Shown: positions 8,453-17,501 of the stretch, piece by piece
How the letters are laid out: each line of letters starts with the position of its first letter
Numbering within the stretch: the stretch's first letter is position 1
Source of the DNA: Pseudomonas folii
Lineage (GTDB): Bacteria; Pseudomonadota; Gammaproteobacteria; Pseudomonadales; Pseudomonadaceae
Direction of reading: 5' to 3'
Assembly (NCBI RefSeq): GCF_014357575.1
Contig: NZ_JACONW010000004.1
Span: forward strand, 1 to 64,000
Length of the DNA: 64,000 nt
Made by a program: the position numbers and the translations under genes
Notes under the pieces: model-generated
What the model saw: the letters and a program-made list of their open reading frames with translations, nothing else
What the model was told of the DNA's origin: nothing
Databases searched by the model: none

Positions 8453-8869
8453 TCAGTTAGCTTCGAACAAACCAAGATAGCGTAAGCCGTTATAAGTTTT
8501 TTCAGGCGAGATGCTGATGACTCCATCACCGTCGGTGTACCAGAAGACTGCGTTGGCTTCAATAATGCCTAACGCTGCGCAGGCATTTTTGGCCCTTTCC
8601 CAGTCACTCGAATCAATGGGAGCGTCTTTCAGGATTTCATCAACCGTGACCGGTGTGTCGCGCCGCGCAATGATGCCTATAAAATCTTCGTCATACCATT
8701 TGACGCCTACATCCTTGCAGAAACCGCAGACCCGGTAGTCAGGGTCGTCAAAGCCATCTTCCGTGGAATAATCCAGCTCAAAATATTGTTGATATTCCCT
8801 TTCGGCCGAAAAGTTAATGCCCACCCACACATGAACGTAGTCATATTTGTCCAAATCATACGTGATCAT
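8453..8869 (-). CDS. Imm22-like (DUF4284) protein
   Basis: A 138-residue cytosolic protein with the look of an Imm22/DUF4284 immunity protein: a VHVWVGINFS opening strand, a Y-x-x-Y-F-E-L-D-Y-S stretch, then CGFCKDVGVKWYDEDFIG, where the W-Y-D-E-D-F core matches the family pattern as I know it. Such proteins neutralise cognate nuclease-type toxins in contact-dependent or polymorphic toxin systems. No toxin gene is adjacent, so it would be an orphan. The ATG at 8869 follows a G-rich stretch usable as a ribosome site; an upstream start at 8929 would add 20 poorly conserved-looking residues. The family call is from memory of the pattern. Confidence 0.6.
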   Translation of the reverse strand: MITYDLDKYDYVHVWVGINFSAEREYQQYFELDYSTEDGFDDPDYRVCGFCKDVGVKWYDEDFIGIIARRDTPVTVDEILKDAPIDSSDWERAKNACAALGIIEANAVFWYTDGDGVISISPEKTYNGLRYLGLFEAN

Positions 8870-9026
8870 TGACGCCCCCCCATTGCAGACACCCGTCATG
8901 ATAAATGCCTGTCGCACTGAACGCATCAATACTCTTCACATTGGCACCCTGCATTTTTTGGGTGCAGAACGCGTCGCGAGTCGTTAGGGTACTTTGAATA
9001 AATCCAACCTGTTCAAGGATCCACTC

Positions 9027-10283
9027 ATGCCGTTGATGTTTTCGCGTTCTGCCCTCTCCTGCGCGCTGGCGCTAGCTGTCACGCTGGGGGCGAGTTCCCT
9101 CGCTCAGGCTGCCACACCCGACGCACGGGTTCAGTCGGCAGCCGAGCAATACAAGGAGCCTGCGCTCAAGTTGCTGGAGCAATTGGTAAACATCGATTCC
9201 GGGTCGGGTTACGAGCCAGGTTTGACCCAAGTGAGCGCGATCGTTATCGAGGCATTAAAAAAGCTCGGAGCGACCATTGAAACCGTCCCCAATACCGCGC
9301 CCGACAAGAGCAAACACGTGGTTGCAACGTTCAAAGGCACGGGTAAAGCAAAAATATTGCTGATGGCGCACATGGATACCGTGTTCAAGGAAGGTTCGGC
9401 CGCTGCCCGGCCTTTCCATATCAAGGACGGTCGCGCTTACGGGCCTGGGGTGATGGACGATAAAGGCGGGATTGTCGCTGGCATCTACGCGCTGCAGATT
9501 CTGAAAAACCTCAATTTTACCGACTACGCGCAGATCACTTTCTTGCTGGACGCCAGCGAAGAGACGGGTTCAGCTGCCGCGACCGAGCTGATCAAGGCAA
9601 CGGCCAAACAACATGACGTGACGTTGAACCTTGAGCCAGGCCGTCCAGCCGATGGCCTGGTCGTGTGGCGCAAAGGCAGTGCCACGGCAGAGGTAGAGGT
9701 CAAAGGCAAAGCCTCGCACGCAGGTGTTGCGCCAGAACTGGGGCGGAACGCGGCCATGGAAGCGGCCCACCAGATCCTGCAGTTGGGGCAACTGGGCGAT
9801 GCCGAGAAGAAGACCACCATCAACTTCACCACCATTAATGCCGGTGACCGGACTAATGTCATTCCCGATCATGCCATTGCCAAGGCCGATGTTCGTGCAG
9901 CGGTGCCCGAAGAGTTCGACCGCATCGAGAAAGACCTTGCGCGAGTCTCGGCAGATAAACTGATCCCGGATACCGAAGTCTCGACGCGCCTGGTTCGTGG
10001 ACTGCCACCCATGCCGCAGACTGCGGAAACCGACAGGCTCGTGAACATCGCTCAGGGTATCTATGGCGAACTGGGGCGCAAACTGACCATCGAAGGCAGC
10101 GGCGGAGCGGCCGATGCAAGCCTGGCGGCGAGTGTCGGTGTGCCCACGCTGGACGGCTTCGGCATCGTCGGCGGCAACATTCACACCCCCGAAGAGTACG
10201 CCGAAGTCGAAAGCGTCTCGCCCCGCATTTATCTGCTGACGCGCATGATCATGGAGCTTTCTGGCAACCCGTCCAAACCATAA
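9027..10283 (+). CDS. M20 family glutamate carboxypeptidase (CPG2-like), exported
   Basis: A 418-residue metallopeptidase that closely follows carboxypeptidase G2, which removes C-terminal glutamate from folates and related amides. There is a signal peptide to about residue 29 (ASSLAQA). The zinc site is intact: His116 in MAHMDTV, Asp144/145 in MDDKGG, catalytic Glu178 and Glu179 in EETGS, Glu203 in LEPGRP, and His386 in NIHTPEEYAE. A dimerisation lid domain lies between, with KASHAGVAPELG carrying the usual SHAG histidine. The ATG at 9027 is preferred over a TTG at 8994 because it gives a compact signal peptide. It would act in the periplasm and is monocistronic. Substrate specificity is inferred. 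Confidence 0.85.
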   Translation: MPLMFSRSALSCALALAVTLGASSLAQAATPDARVQSAAEQYKEPALKLLEQLVNIDSGSGYEPGLTQVSAIVIEALKKLGATIETVPNTAPDKSKHVVATFKGTGKAKILLMAHMDTVFKEGSAAARPFHIKDGRAYGPGVMDDKGGIVAGIYALQILKNLNFTDYAQITFLLDASEETGSAAATELIKATAKQHDVTLNLEPGRPADGLVVWRKGSATAEVEVKGKASHAGVAPELGRNAAMEAAHQILQLGQLGDAEKKTTINFTTINAGDRTNVIPDHAIAKADVRAAVPEEFDRIEKDLARVSADKLIPDTEVSTRLVRGLPPMPQTAETDRLVNIAQGIYGELGRKLTIEGSGGAADASLAASVGVPTLDGFGIVGGNIHTPEEYAEVESVSPRIYLLTRMIMELSGNPSKP

Positions 10284-10331
10284 CTGACGAGCTTTGGCGC
10301 TGGGGCCTTACGAACGGTAAGGTACCCCACG

Positions 10332-11198
10332 CTACCAGTCGCCCCGCCACTGCTCGACAAATTCAGTGTCTCTGGACAGACCGACTCTCTCCCCCAATTG
10401 GTACAAAGCCTCCATCAGGGACTCGCGCTCCACTGTTTCAATCTCATCTTCGAACTGGTTAATGTGCAGCACCGCTTTTTCGAACAGCGGCAGCGCGAGC
10501 TCAGCCGCATCCGCGCCCTGTAATTTCAGCACTTCAACATAAAGCGCAGAGACCACAGGATAAATTTTAGCCAGAAGCTCCTCATCCCCTTCCAACAACT
10601 GAAGTCCCGTTTTTACATCCGGCTCAGACATCGAAGCCTCAGCCTTTTCCTTGCGGGACAAGAGCAGCGCCTCCGGGGTTTTTAACGACGGGAAAATAAA
10701 TTGCTTGCTGTCATCCCAATTGATACCCGTGTCGTAAAAAAAACGCAGTCTTTCTTGCAGCTTGACCGGGTCGCCGTTAACGCCGCAGAAGTCATGACCT
10801 TCAATGATCTCAAGATCTTTCTCAGGACATAGATCAGACTTCAGCACCGTCGCCCCGACACTCGAGTAACGGTCGCTCAGTTCTATGAGGTCAGCGGTGT
10901 ATGTGCCCTCTGACACCCACCTGAAATCCAGCATTTTTTTCAGTATCGGGCGTTCGTTGATCTTCACTTCACCTGCGGTCAGGAATCGCATGAATAGTTT
11001 CTTGACCGACTTTTCGGCAATAAACAGGCAGAACACAATGGGGCTGTCATTTAAATCAACGCCCGCCCATTCATCGGCCGTTCTGAAGGTGTCAAAAAAC
11101 TCCATCAGGCCGTTTTCTCGCATCTGGGCAAGGGTATAGATGCCCTCAGCGACTTCGACAACGAGCACGGCATCATCAACCCACTTGATTGTTTTCAC
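10332..11198 (-). CDS. Uncharacterised protein with DUF5713-like C-terminus
   Basis: A 288-residue cytosolic protein without membrane segments. The first ~180 residues (IKWVDDAVLVVEVAEG and on) are not recognised. The last ~85 residues, ending INQFEDEIETVERES and then WRGDW, have the layout I associate with DUF5713. The GTG at 11198 is chosen because AGAGG stands 10 bases upstream and it leaves 25 bp after the previous gene's stop; the longer frame starting at 11276 would overlap that gene by 53 bp. It is last in a minus-strand run of uncharacterised genes. The function is unknown; an immunity-like role is possible given the surroundings. Confidence 0.6.
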   Translation of the reverse strand: MKTIKWVDDAVLVVEVAEGIYTLAQMRENGLMEFFDTFRTADEWAGVDLNDSPIVFCLFIAEKSVKKLFMRFLTAGEVKINERPILKKMLDFRWVSEGTYTADLIELSDRYSSVGATVLKSDLCPEKDLEIIEGHDFCGVNGDPVKLQERLRFFYDTGINWDDSKQFIFPSLKTPEALLLSRKEKAEASMSEPDVKTGLQLLEGDEELLAKIYPVVSALYVEVLKLQGADAAELALPLFEKAVLHINQFEDEIETVERESLMEALYQLGERVGLSRDTEFVEQWRGDW

Positions 11199-11223
11199 TG
11201 TCCAGACGCCTCTTTTAATAGGG

Positions 11224-12168
11224 TCAACCTTGCGGTTGAGCAACCAGTTTCGCTTCTTCCATGAACCCGTGTTCAATCAGGTAGCGCTTCCCACCGCTGA
11301 TGACATAGCTCTTGAAACCTTCCCGCGACAATTCAAAATCTGCAGTGGCGAGGTTACGAAAAAGCGTAGGACGCGCGCTCTTGTAAAGAAACAGGATGTC
11401 GTCTCCGACTTTACCTATCAGTGGCTTGGCATAGGTGGTGTTCTGGCATTCCATGATTTCCCCGGTGCAGTGCCCGCTTAGCCATTCAACCTTGGTGAGG
11501 TCGATGTATGGGAGCGACCATTCACCAATGAACAGATGCTGGTTGTCCCTGGCATACGAGTAGCGCTGTAACTTGTCTTTGGCATTGAGATTGACCGCTG
11601 AATAGTCACCGAAAGGAAAAATGACTTCAAAGCTCTTTGGATCGGCGCCTTTAATTCGGGTAGCACCGAGATATACCGTGGTGCTGTCCATTGAGTAGGC
11701 AGCGACTTGATTCGCCTGATCAGGCGTCAATCCAGCCTGACTGGAGCGTGCGACACGAAAGTGTGCGGCATCGGTACTGAGCAACCAGAATCTGCGTCGT
11801 TCGATAGTTTCGTGGATTTGCAGCCTGGCAGGCAGGTAACACACCGGATTGAGCCCCTGCGCTACTGATCCAACGCCTGTACCGCTACAAGGACTTTCGC
11901 GCTCGCGGGACACTCCACCCAAGTACACGCGGCCATCAACGATCTGGAAACGGTCTTTTCGCACGGCATCTTTTTCCTTGGAACAGTCGCGCTCCCGATC
12001 AGGTGGGCGAGGGTTCGCGAAGGTCTCGGCAAAGGTCGTATCAAACCAGCTTTCGGTACAGCTGAACGTCTCAAACGCCTGACTCTTCAGCGGCAGCCAC
12101 AACGTAAAACACAGCACCACTATTTGCGCCGTCGAACAGCGTTCCAGGGCACGACTTCTGTTTGGCAT
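11224..12168 (-). CDS. DKNYY-repeat exported protein
   Basis: A 314-residue protein with a signal peptide (IVVLCFTLWLPLKSQA, mature from about residue 32). The mature part carries DKNYY-type repeats: TVYLGATRIKGADPKSFEVI (about 178-197) followed by YSYARDNQHLFIG, the same 'Y-A-x-D-x-x-x-x-Y' rhythm seen in the family; earlier DGRVYLGG is a weaker copy. These repeats are common in proteins near toxin/immunity loci but have no known activity. The start at 12168 is favoured by GGAG ten bases upstream; longer starts at 12180 and 12189 exist. It lies 54 bp downstream of the hydrolase/phosphotransferase fusion on the same strand, so co-transcription is likely. Confidence 0.65.
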   Translation of the reverse strand: MPNRSRALERCSTAQIVVLCFTLWLPLKSQAFETFSCTESWFDTTFAETFANPRPPDRERDCSKEKDAVRKDRFQIVDGRVYLGGVSRERESPCSGTGVGSVAQGLNPVCYLPARLQIHETIERRRFWLLSTDAAHFRVARSSQAGLTPDQANQVAAYSMDSTTVYLGATRIKGADPKSFEVIFPFGDYSAVNLNAKDKLQRYSYARDNQHLFIGEWSLPYIDLTKVEWLSGHCTGEIMECQNTTYAKPLIGKVGDDILFLYKSARPTLFRNLATADFELSREGFKSYVISGGKRYLIEHGFMEEAKLVAQPQG

Positions 12169-12222
12169 TTCCTGCTCCATGCACAACAACCTGTTGACGC
12201 CGCCAAGGGTTGGCCCGCCTGT

Positions 12223-14658
12223 TCACTCGACCAGTGTTAACGCACCATCGACATACCGCACTTCGCGCCCGAGCCACGCAGGGTCGACATCGGGCATCAC
12301 CGCCGAGGGTTTCCGCAGCTCACGCAACAGGGTCGAACCATGGGACAGACGCCCTCCCATGCGTGCAATCACCGCACGGGCATTCTGATAATGCGCATGA
12401 CGCCCGGGGTCCAGAGTGTCTTCCAGCAAAATGTCCTCGCCCAGAACGCCCTGGACCTGCCCCGGATAAATCATGAACCCGGTGGCGTGTTCGGTTCCCT
12501 CACTGCCGTCCTGCCAAAAACTGCCAGCGCGGTTGCGAACATCCCCATGCGGCGCAAACCAGTACGCTCGGTCAGCCATTGGCATGGCGTGATGCAGGCG
12601 AAAAAACACCCGCATCAGGTTATCGCGATACCACTCCCGCACCTGCAAGTAATAGCCACGCAGACCGGGCAAACCTGCACAATGCGCCAGTTTTATAGCG
12701 TTCGACCACGCCGGGAATGCCTGCAACGGCAGGTCTGTCAGCGCCGGACGTGCAGTCGCCGGATCGGTTTCCCACGGCAACCGATGAGGACAATGTTCAA
12801 GGTCATGGTAGGCGGTCGGCGGGCGCCCCAAGAGGTCGCCGCCACTGCTGGCAAGTGCGGTGGCAATGCACAGGTTGCCCTGCACCACAAACACATAAAA
12901 GCGGGTAAACCAGTCGGCCAACTGCCTGCCATCAGCACCTTGGGCCTTAAGGGTGCCGAGTTCCCGGTCAAAACGCTGTAATTGCTTTTCCAGCGTCAGC
13001 AAATGCCCGCGCGCGATGCGTTGCATGCGCAGGAACAGTGGCAGCGAACGCAGCACTCGCATGGGCCGCCAGGGCAGATGCGGCGTTGCGCCACCGACTT
13101 CACCGGCGTAGCTGCTGGAGGCAACGCCCCAATCGGCCAGGCGAGCGAGAAACAGATCATTGTTGATATAGGAGGCACCGCCAAACAAGGCGGTAAACGG
13201 TTCGTTGTCCTGCAATACCCGAGGATCCCAGCGCGCCATGATTGCCGGAATACTGCCCGCAGCGCGGCGCTGAGCGTGCTCCACGAGGCGGCTGGGCTGC
13301 GGCGGCAGGATCTCGGCGATGTTGGCGGCGGTCAAGTGACGACGCCAGCCGTAATCACTGATCGGTCGATACTGCAGCAGCCACAGTTGGCGGCCATCCC
13401 ACGCCCACTCGACATCGCCCGGCACATAGTGAAAGACCCGCAATACACCTTGCAGAAAGTCCCAGAGTTTTTCTTGGGTCAAACCGTGAGCTGACTTGAA
13501 CGCGTGACTGCTCCAGGAATCACCCAGACGGGAAATGACTGCGCGCTCAGGGCTTGCCTGGCCATCAGCCAGAGACTCAAGGTGGCCTTCAACCCACTCC
13601 AGCTCGACGGCCAAGTGACGAACGAAAGCAATCCCGGAAAGCACCGGTGTAATGAACCGCTGAACAACCACTTCTTCGACGCCGGCTTCATGCAGTTCGG
13701 CGACACGCGCAGAGACGTTGGGCGCAGGTTCGCGCAGGAAAGTGGTACTCAGGCCCGCGTTCGCAGAGTCGGCCTGATCCTCGCCAAAGCTGGAGGAGCG
13801 AACCGCCCAGATGGCATCCGGCTGGCTGACAAGAAATGCAGACAGACCGCACTCGTCACCTTTTACCAGTGACAACGCTGGCGGTACCGGTTGCCCCGCG
13901 CAGGCAGCCAGACGCAAGCGCCCACCCTTGGTATGGGCGACAAATCCGCGCTGCTTCGATTCCAGCCATTGTACAAACGCGGCGGGCGCATCGATCCACG
14001 GATAATGTCCCCATCCTGGCTGCAAACTGATGGTCAGATCAGCGCGGGCCAGAATGGCCGACCAAGCCGCGGCCTGCTCAATGCCCAACACCCCATCCTG
14101 ATCGCCCCAGACCAGTTCGATCGGGTCTTGCACCCACTCCAGCAAAGGCAACGCGGTGTCGGCCCGCAACAGATCCCAATACGGCACGAACGAACGGCAG
14201 CGCGCATACCCTTTACCCATACGCTGATAGTGACTGGCGGGCCAGGTCTGCCGGGAGAACTTGCGGGCAAACAGTGCGGGCTTGTTGGCCAATAACCAAT
14301 GGATGGTCTTGCGAATCGGCAGTGGCGACATCAACGCCGGCAAACGACGCTGCCAGAGAAACGCCCCCACCGGCGCCAGCAATACGCTCCTGCAGAAATG
14401 CCCCGGGCGACGTTGCAGCGCATGCATCACCAGCAAGGCATTGACCCCCACCGCCACAATTGCGCTGCCGCTCACAGTCATCGTTAACAGTGCCTCGGCG
14501 TAGCTCGCCAGATCTTCGCAAGGCGGCTGAGGGTTGCTGCCGAAACCTGGCAACTCCAGGGCGATGACCTGATAGTGCTCGAAGTGAGGCAGCGCGTCGT
14601 CCCACCACTCGGCGCTACTGCCGTTGCCCGCCAGCAGATACAGAAGCGGCTTGCTCAT
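12223..14658 (-). CDS. Alpha/beta-hydrolase fused to PEP-synthase-like phosphotransferase
   Basis: An 811-residue three-part protein. Residues 1-235 have the alpha/beta-hydrolase fold: LLAGNGSSAEWW oxyanion strand, the nucleophile elbow as G71-V-N-A-L, acid in VWGDQDG (Asp186/188) and His218 in GWGHYPW. The elbow Ser is Asn73, so ordinary hydrolase activity is doubtful. Residues ~245-435 match the PPDK/PEP-synthase ATP-grasp domain (AVRSSSFGEDQAD at 285-297, VVVQRFITPVLSG, LLQYRPI at 427-433). The end (760-811) is the swivelling phosphohistidine domain, GGRLSHGSTLLRELRKPSAV with His773. The architecture recalls rifampin phosphotransferase, which phosphorylates a small molecule using ATP. The substrate is unknown. 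A small membrane protein is encoded 36 bp upstream. Confidence 0.8.
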   Translation of the reverse strand: MSKPLLYLLAGNGSSAEWWDDALPHFEHYQVIALELPGFGSNPQPPCEDLASYAEALLTMTVSGSAIVAVGVNALLVMHALQRRPGHFCRSVLLAPVGAFLWQRRLPALMSPLPIRKTIHWLLANKPALFARKFSRQTWPASHYQRMGKGYARCRSFVPYWDLLRADTALPLLEWVQDPIELVWGDQDGVLGIEQAAAWSAILARADLTISLQPGWGHYPWIDAPAAFVQWLESKQRGFVAHTKGGRLRLAACAGQPVPPALSLVKGDECGLSAFLVSQPDAIWAVRSSSFGEDQADSANAGLSTTFLREPAPNVSARVAELHEAGVEEVVVQRFITPVLSGIAFVRHLAVELEWVEGHLESLADGQASPERAVISRLGDSWSSHAFKSAHGLTQEKLWDFLQGVLRVFHYVPGDVEWAWDGRQLWLLQYRPISDYGWRRHLTAANIAEILPPQPSRLVEHAQRRAAGSIPAIMARWDPRVLQDNEPFTALFGGASYINNDLFLARLADWGVASSSYAGEVGGATPHLPWRPMRVLRSLPLFLRMQRIARGHLLTLEKQLQRFDRELGTLKAQGADGRQLADWFTRFYVFVVQGNLCIATALASSGGDLLGRPPTAYHDLEHCPHRLPWETDPATARPALTDLPLQAFPAWSNAIKLAHCAGLPGLRGYYLQVREWYRDNLMRVFFRLHHAMPMADRAYWFAPHGDVRNRAGSFWQDGSEGTEHATGFMIYPGQVQGVLGEDILLEDTLDPGRHAHYQNARAVIARMGGRLSHGSTLLRELRKPSAVMPDVDPAWLGREVRYVDGALTLVE

Positions 14659-14694
14659 GTGTGCGCCTCAAGCAAGGTAACCGGGCCCATTCGG

Positions 14695-15177
14695 TCAGAC
14701 ATTGCTGGGTCCCTGGGCGACGGCGCCACGTTGATAATTACGGTCATGGCGATACAGCCACACCAAAGGTGGTAGCAGCATGAGCAGTGCAAAGGTGTCG
14801 AGCCACAGGTGCGACCAGACCCCGACCTGAATGGAAAGCAGTATGTCCTGGGGCGCCCAGAGCACCAGACCGGCGATCAGCCAACCCCAGACCATCGGTG
14901 TTTTCTGACGATTGCCAATGTGCACCAGGGCCAGCATGTATAACGAATAGCTCTGCAGCGTCGCACCAAACAACGCGAGCCACCACGTCTGTTGGGCTCG
15001 GGCAGACGTCGGCGCCGCGCCGGTCCAGAAAACCTCTTCAAGGGAGCTCAGGTAGTTATCAAACAGGCCTGAAGGAGCGGCCCATGTGAGCACCACGCTC
15101 GCCAGCAAATGCCCCGACACCATGACATACAGCCACATCACCAACGAGCGTCGGCGAGTCAGAAATGAGTACGACAT
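14695..15177 (-). CDS. Four-helix membrane protein of unknown function
   Basis: A 160-residue protein with four hydrophobic stretches: about 11-34 (LVMWLYVMVSGHLLASVVL), 68-83 (WWLALFGATLQSYSLY), 95-115 (VWGWLIAGLVLWAPQDILL) and 123-141. A short charged tail ends in HDRNYQRG. No family was recognised. The start at 15177 has AGGA eight bases upstream; the frame extends to 15210 without a ribosome site. It lies 36 bp before the hydrolase/phosphotransferase fusion on the same strand, so the pair is probably an operon, and the protein may anchor or transport for that enzyme. That link is inferred from position only. Confidence 0.65.
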   Translation of the reverse strand: MSYSFLTRRRSLVMWLYVMVSGHLLASVVLTWAAPSGLFDNYLSSLEEVFWTGAAPTSARAQQTWWLALFGATLQSYSLYMLALVHIGNRQKTPMVWGWLIAGLVLWAPQDILLSIQVGVWSHLWLDTFALLMLLPPLVWLYRHDRNYQRGAVAQGPSNV

Positions 15178-15303
15178 TCTGCGTCCTGCAGCGTCCGTAA
15201 AAGACACCATTTAAAGGTTTACCAACGGGCTAAATACAATGGACATCGCCCGCAAGGGGCTGATCGAGAAACCTTGCGACGTAACCGCATCGCGGCTCAA
15301 GCA

Positions 15304-16152
15304 TCAGGTTTTAGCCAACGCCCTTTTAACAGCCTCGGCTTTGAGCGCTTTGGTTTTACCGTGCTCTGCCAGCAACTCCAGCATGTTTTTACTGGCCTTG
15401 GGATGGTTGAGCAGGTACTCGTGAAGGAGTTTGTTGCCAGCCCGAATGAGCTGCAAAACAACCGCTGGATCGTTGTAGTCTTCTTCGAAGCGCATCATCT
15501 GGCTTTCCAGCCGATAGTGCCCTTCAGCGGTTTGCTCCGAAGTGTCCTGAGCGAAAATCTGCACCCGTAATTCATCCTGCTCCAGCACGTGTACAAATAA
15601 GAACACGGTAGTAACAAAGGTCAGGGATTTACGATTGGTCGCGGTTTGCGGAAGGTACACCTGTGAACAGAAATGGAACATTTGCCCGTTACAGGTGGGG
15701 ATACTGGCCTCCGACGCATTCCATCTGGGTGGGCGACGTAGAAAGAGAATGTCTTTCTTTTTGATCATGTCAACGCAAACAGGCCGCGTGGCCTCCCCTT
15801 TGCGGCTGTACGTCACTTCTCCATTTTGTGAGAGCGGGTGGTAAATCAGCGTTCCACTGTTCAGTTGTTTCTCTATGACCAGGTAATGAACCCGGAACAA
15901 TTCACCATATTCAGGGTGGACACAGTCGCTGACCTTGCCGCCAAACAGATAGAGTTCCCTTTCAATCTGGCTGCCCAGAATCTCCAGGTCTGTCTGCTCG
16001 AGTCTGATCCGCTCGATAAATACAGCCTGGTTGCCTTGTATCTCTGGCCAGGGAATATCCAGCAACGGATCCTTGCCGTTCATGTCTACGCAGATCATGG
16101 CTGCTTCAGGTGAATTCTTCACGCTATCGACCTTTCCCAATGAGCAGAACAT
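15304..16152 (-). CDS. Uncharacterised cytosolic protein
   Basis: A 282-residue protein without signal or membrane segments and without a motif I recognise. It has an acidic/aromatic middle (FEEDYNDPAVVLQLIRAGN near 233-251) and a helical, lysine-rich end (KALKAEAVKRALAKT). Codon usage and GC look like its neighbours. The start is doubtful: AGGAG directly abuts the ATG at 16152, leaving no spacing, while an internal GTG ten codons later has AAAGG at a normal distance. It is one of a train of minus-strand genes with 50-90 bp gaps. The function is unknown. Confidence 0.6.
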   Translation of the reverse strand: MFCSLGKVDSVKNSPEAAMICVDMNGKDPLLDIPWPEIQGNQAVFIERIRLEQTDLEILGSQIERELYLFGGKVSDCVHPEYGELFRVHYLVIEKQLNSGTLIYHPLSQNGEVTYSRKGEATRPVCVDMIKKKDILFLRRPPRWNASEASIPTCNGQMFHFCSQVYLPQTATNRKSLTFVTTVFLFVHVLEQDELRVQIFAQDTSEQTAEGHYRLESQMMRFEEDYNDPAVVLQLIRAGNKLLHEYLLNHPKASKNMLELLAEHGKTKALKAEAVKRALAKT

Positions 16153-16206
16153 CTCCTGGTATTAACAGGCCTGAGCGCAGACGCGACGCGATCAGGCCAG
16201 ACACCG

Positions 16207-16638
16207 TTACTTCTGGTCGAGGTACTCAGTCAGGAACCACTGTGGACGGCCAGTCATGGACAACTCGTCGTTGTACCTGACGTGCAGCTCCTGGCTTTCA
16301 CCTGGCAAGTACAGTTCGCCAGAGTCCCGATCAAGTCGCAATACTTCGTAGGACTTGCCGTCCTTCTGGACGGAATAGCGTGTGTCCTTGTTGGTTTTTT
16401 CCACTTTCATTTTCTGAATGCGCAAATTCCACTCGTGATCAACACCCGCTACCTGCACCAACGCCTCATTGGCAGAGCGATCGCCGATGCGCAGGACCCA
16501 GACCTTCGCGCCCTTCTCGCCGCTGTAAGCGAACATTTTATCAGCGACTTCCGGGCGGGCTTCTTCAGCCATCGCAACGGATGAACCCAACAGGCAGACA
16601 CTGAAAAGTACTGCCCAAACACTCCTGATTACTGACAT
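16207..16638 (-). CDS. Small exported protein of unknown function
   Basis: A 143-residue protein with a signal peptide (residues 1-24, VWAVLFSVCLLGSSVAMA cut before EEARPE). The mature part is polar and beta-rich (KVWVLRIGDRS, VLRLDRDSGELYLPG) and has no cysteine, so it is likely a soluble periplasmic protein. No family was recognised. It is spaced 54 bp from the next gene in the minus-strand train and 53 bp from the preceding DUF6891-like gene, consistent with co-transcription. Confidence 0.65.
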   Translation of the reverse strand: MSVIRSVWAVLFSVCLLGSSVAMAEEARPEVADKMFAYSGEKGAKVWVLRIGDRSANEALVQVAGVDHEWNLRIQKMKVEKTNKDTRYSVQKDGKSYEVLRLDRDSGELYLPGESQELHVRYNDELSMTGRPQWFLTEYLDQK

Positions 16639-16691
16639 CGATTGTCTTCCTTAGCGAGAAAAAGTCCGGGGATAATACATAAATAAAAACA

Positions 16692-17288
16692 TTAATGAAG
16701 GGTGGGCAACGCATCCAGTCCACTGTCAGGGACTGGACTTCTGCGCTGCCACTTGAAGTTGTGAACTTCCACACATCGCTCGACGGTTTCATTCCAGACG
16801 ACTTCAAACCCAGCAGTTTTCAACACTGTGGCCAACCGTTGCCCCACCTTGAGAGCCGTTGCAGGATCATCATTGACCGCCCCAAAGGCGATGAACAGAA
16901 CATCGCTCTTAACAACGCACTCGACGTCTTGCCCATGGTAAAAGCAAAAGCCGTGGTAATGATCATCGGGGGCCTCGTGAAGCACTTCGGCCACTTCCGT
17001 GAACCCATCCGACGCTTCATAGCCTGCATTCTGGAGGGCACAGATACCGTCTTCATGGAGGTGATAGAACACTTCATCGAGTCGATCGCAGGCAGTCACC
17101 TCCGGCCAGTCACGCTCTGCGTCAAGCTTGCGTTGCAACTCCGGCAGGATCGACGCCTTGAGCGCGGCCACGTCACAGTGATCGTCAATGATGTCATCGA
17201 CCATCCCGTAGATTTCTTCGTACGTATAGAAGCCGGACCACACCCACATTCGGATGCTGTCCGCAACGTGTCCATTACTGTCTGCCAT
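16692..17288 (-). CDS. DUF6891-like protein
   Basis: A 198-residue acidic cytosolic protein. The layout fits DUF6891: an N-terminal helix with WVWSGFYTYEEIYGMVDDII, a DRLDEVFYHLHEDGICALQNAG segment in which a short protein is scanned for a Gly-Ile core, then FCFYHGQDVE followed by LFIAFGAVNDD and a final RRSP. I recognise the F-Y-H-x-Q-D and L-x-I-x-F-G elements. The start at 17288 has GAGGTG upstream and removes nine residues from the longest frame (17315). The family has no established activity; members often sit in accessory regions with immunity-like genes, as here. Confidence 0.6.
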   Translation of the reverse strand: MADSNGHVADSIRMWVWSGFYTYEEIYGMVDDIIDDHCDVAALKASILPELQRKLDAERDWPEVTACDRLDEVFYHLHEDGICALQNAGYEASDGFTEVAEVLHEAPDDHYHGFCFYHGQDVECVVKSDVLFIAFGAVNDDPATALKVGQRLATVLKTAGFEVVWNETVERCVEVHNFKWQRRSPVPDSGLDALPTLH

Positions 17289-17501
17289 TGACACCTCGCC
17301 AGCGTAAACAATCAATAAAGACCGGAGGTTATCCGGCGTGTATACCGGACGCTAATACCGTTGTCTCTGGCTATTGATGCACCCTTAAAAACTGCACATC
17401 TTTGCAAACGCCTGTCATGGACTCATGAACCGGGCTGTAGTTCTGGATGCGCATGTTTTTTTACCCAGGAAAAATCTCCAGCGGGTGCGAAATCAATTCG
17501 C

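Noticed and set aside
8941-8966. Sigma-54 promoter before the M20 peptidase
   Set aside because: TGGCAC is present, but the -12 element TTGC is not at the required spacing.
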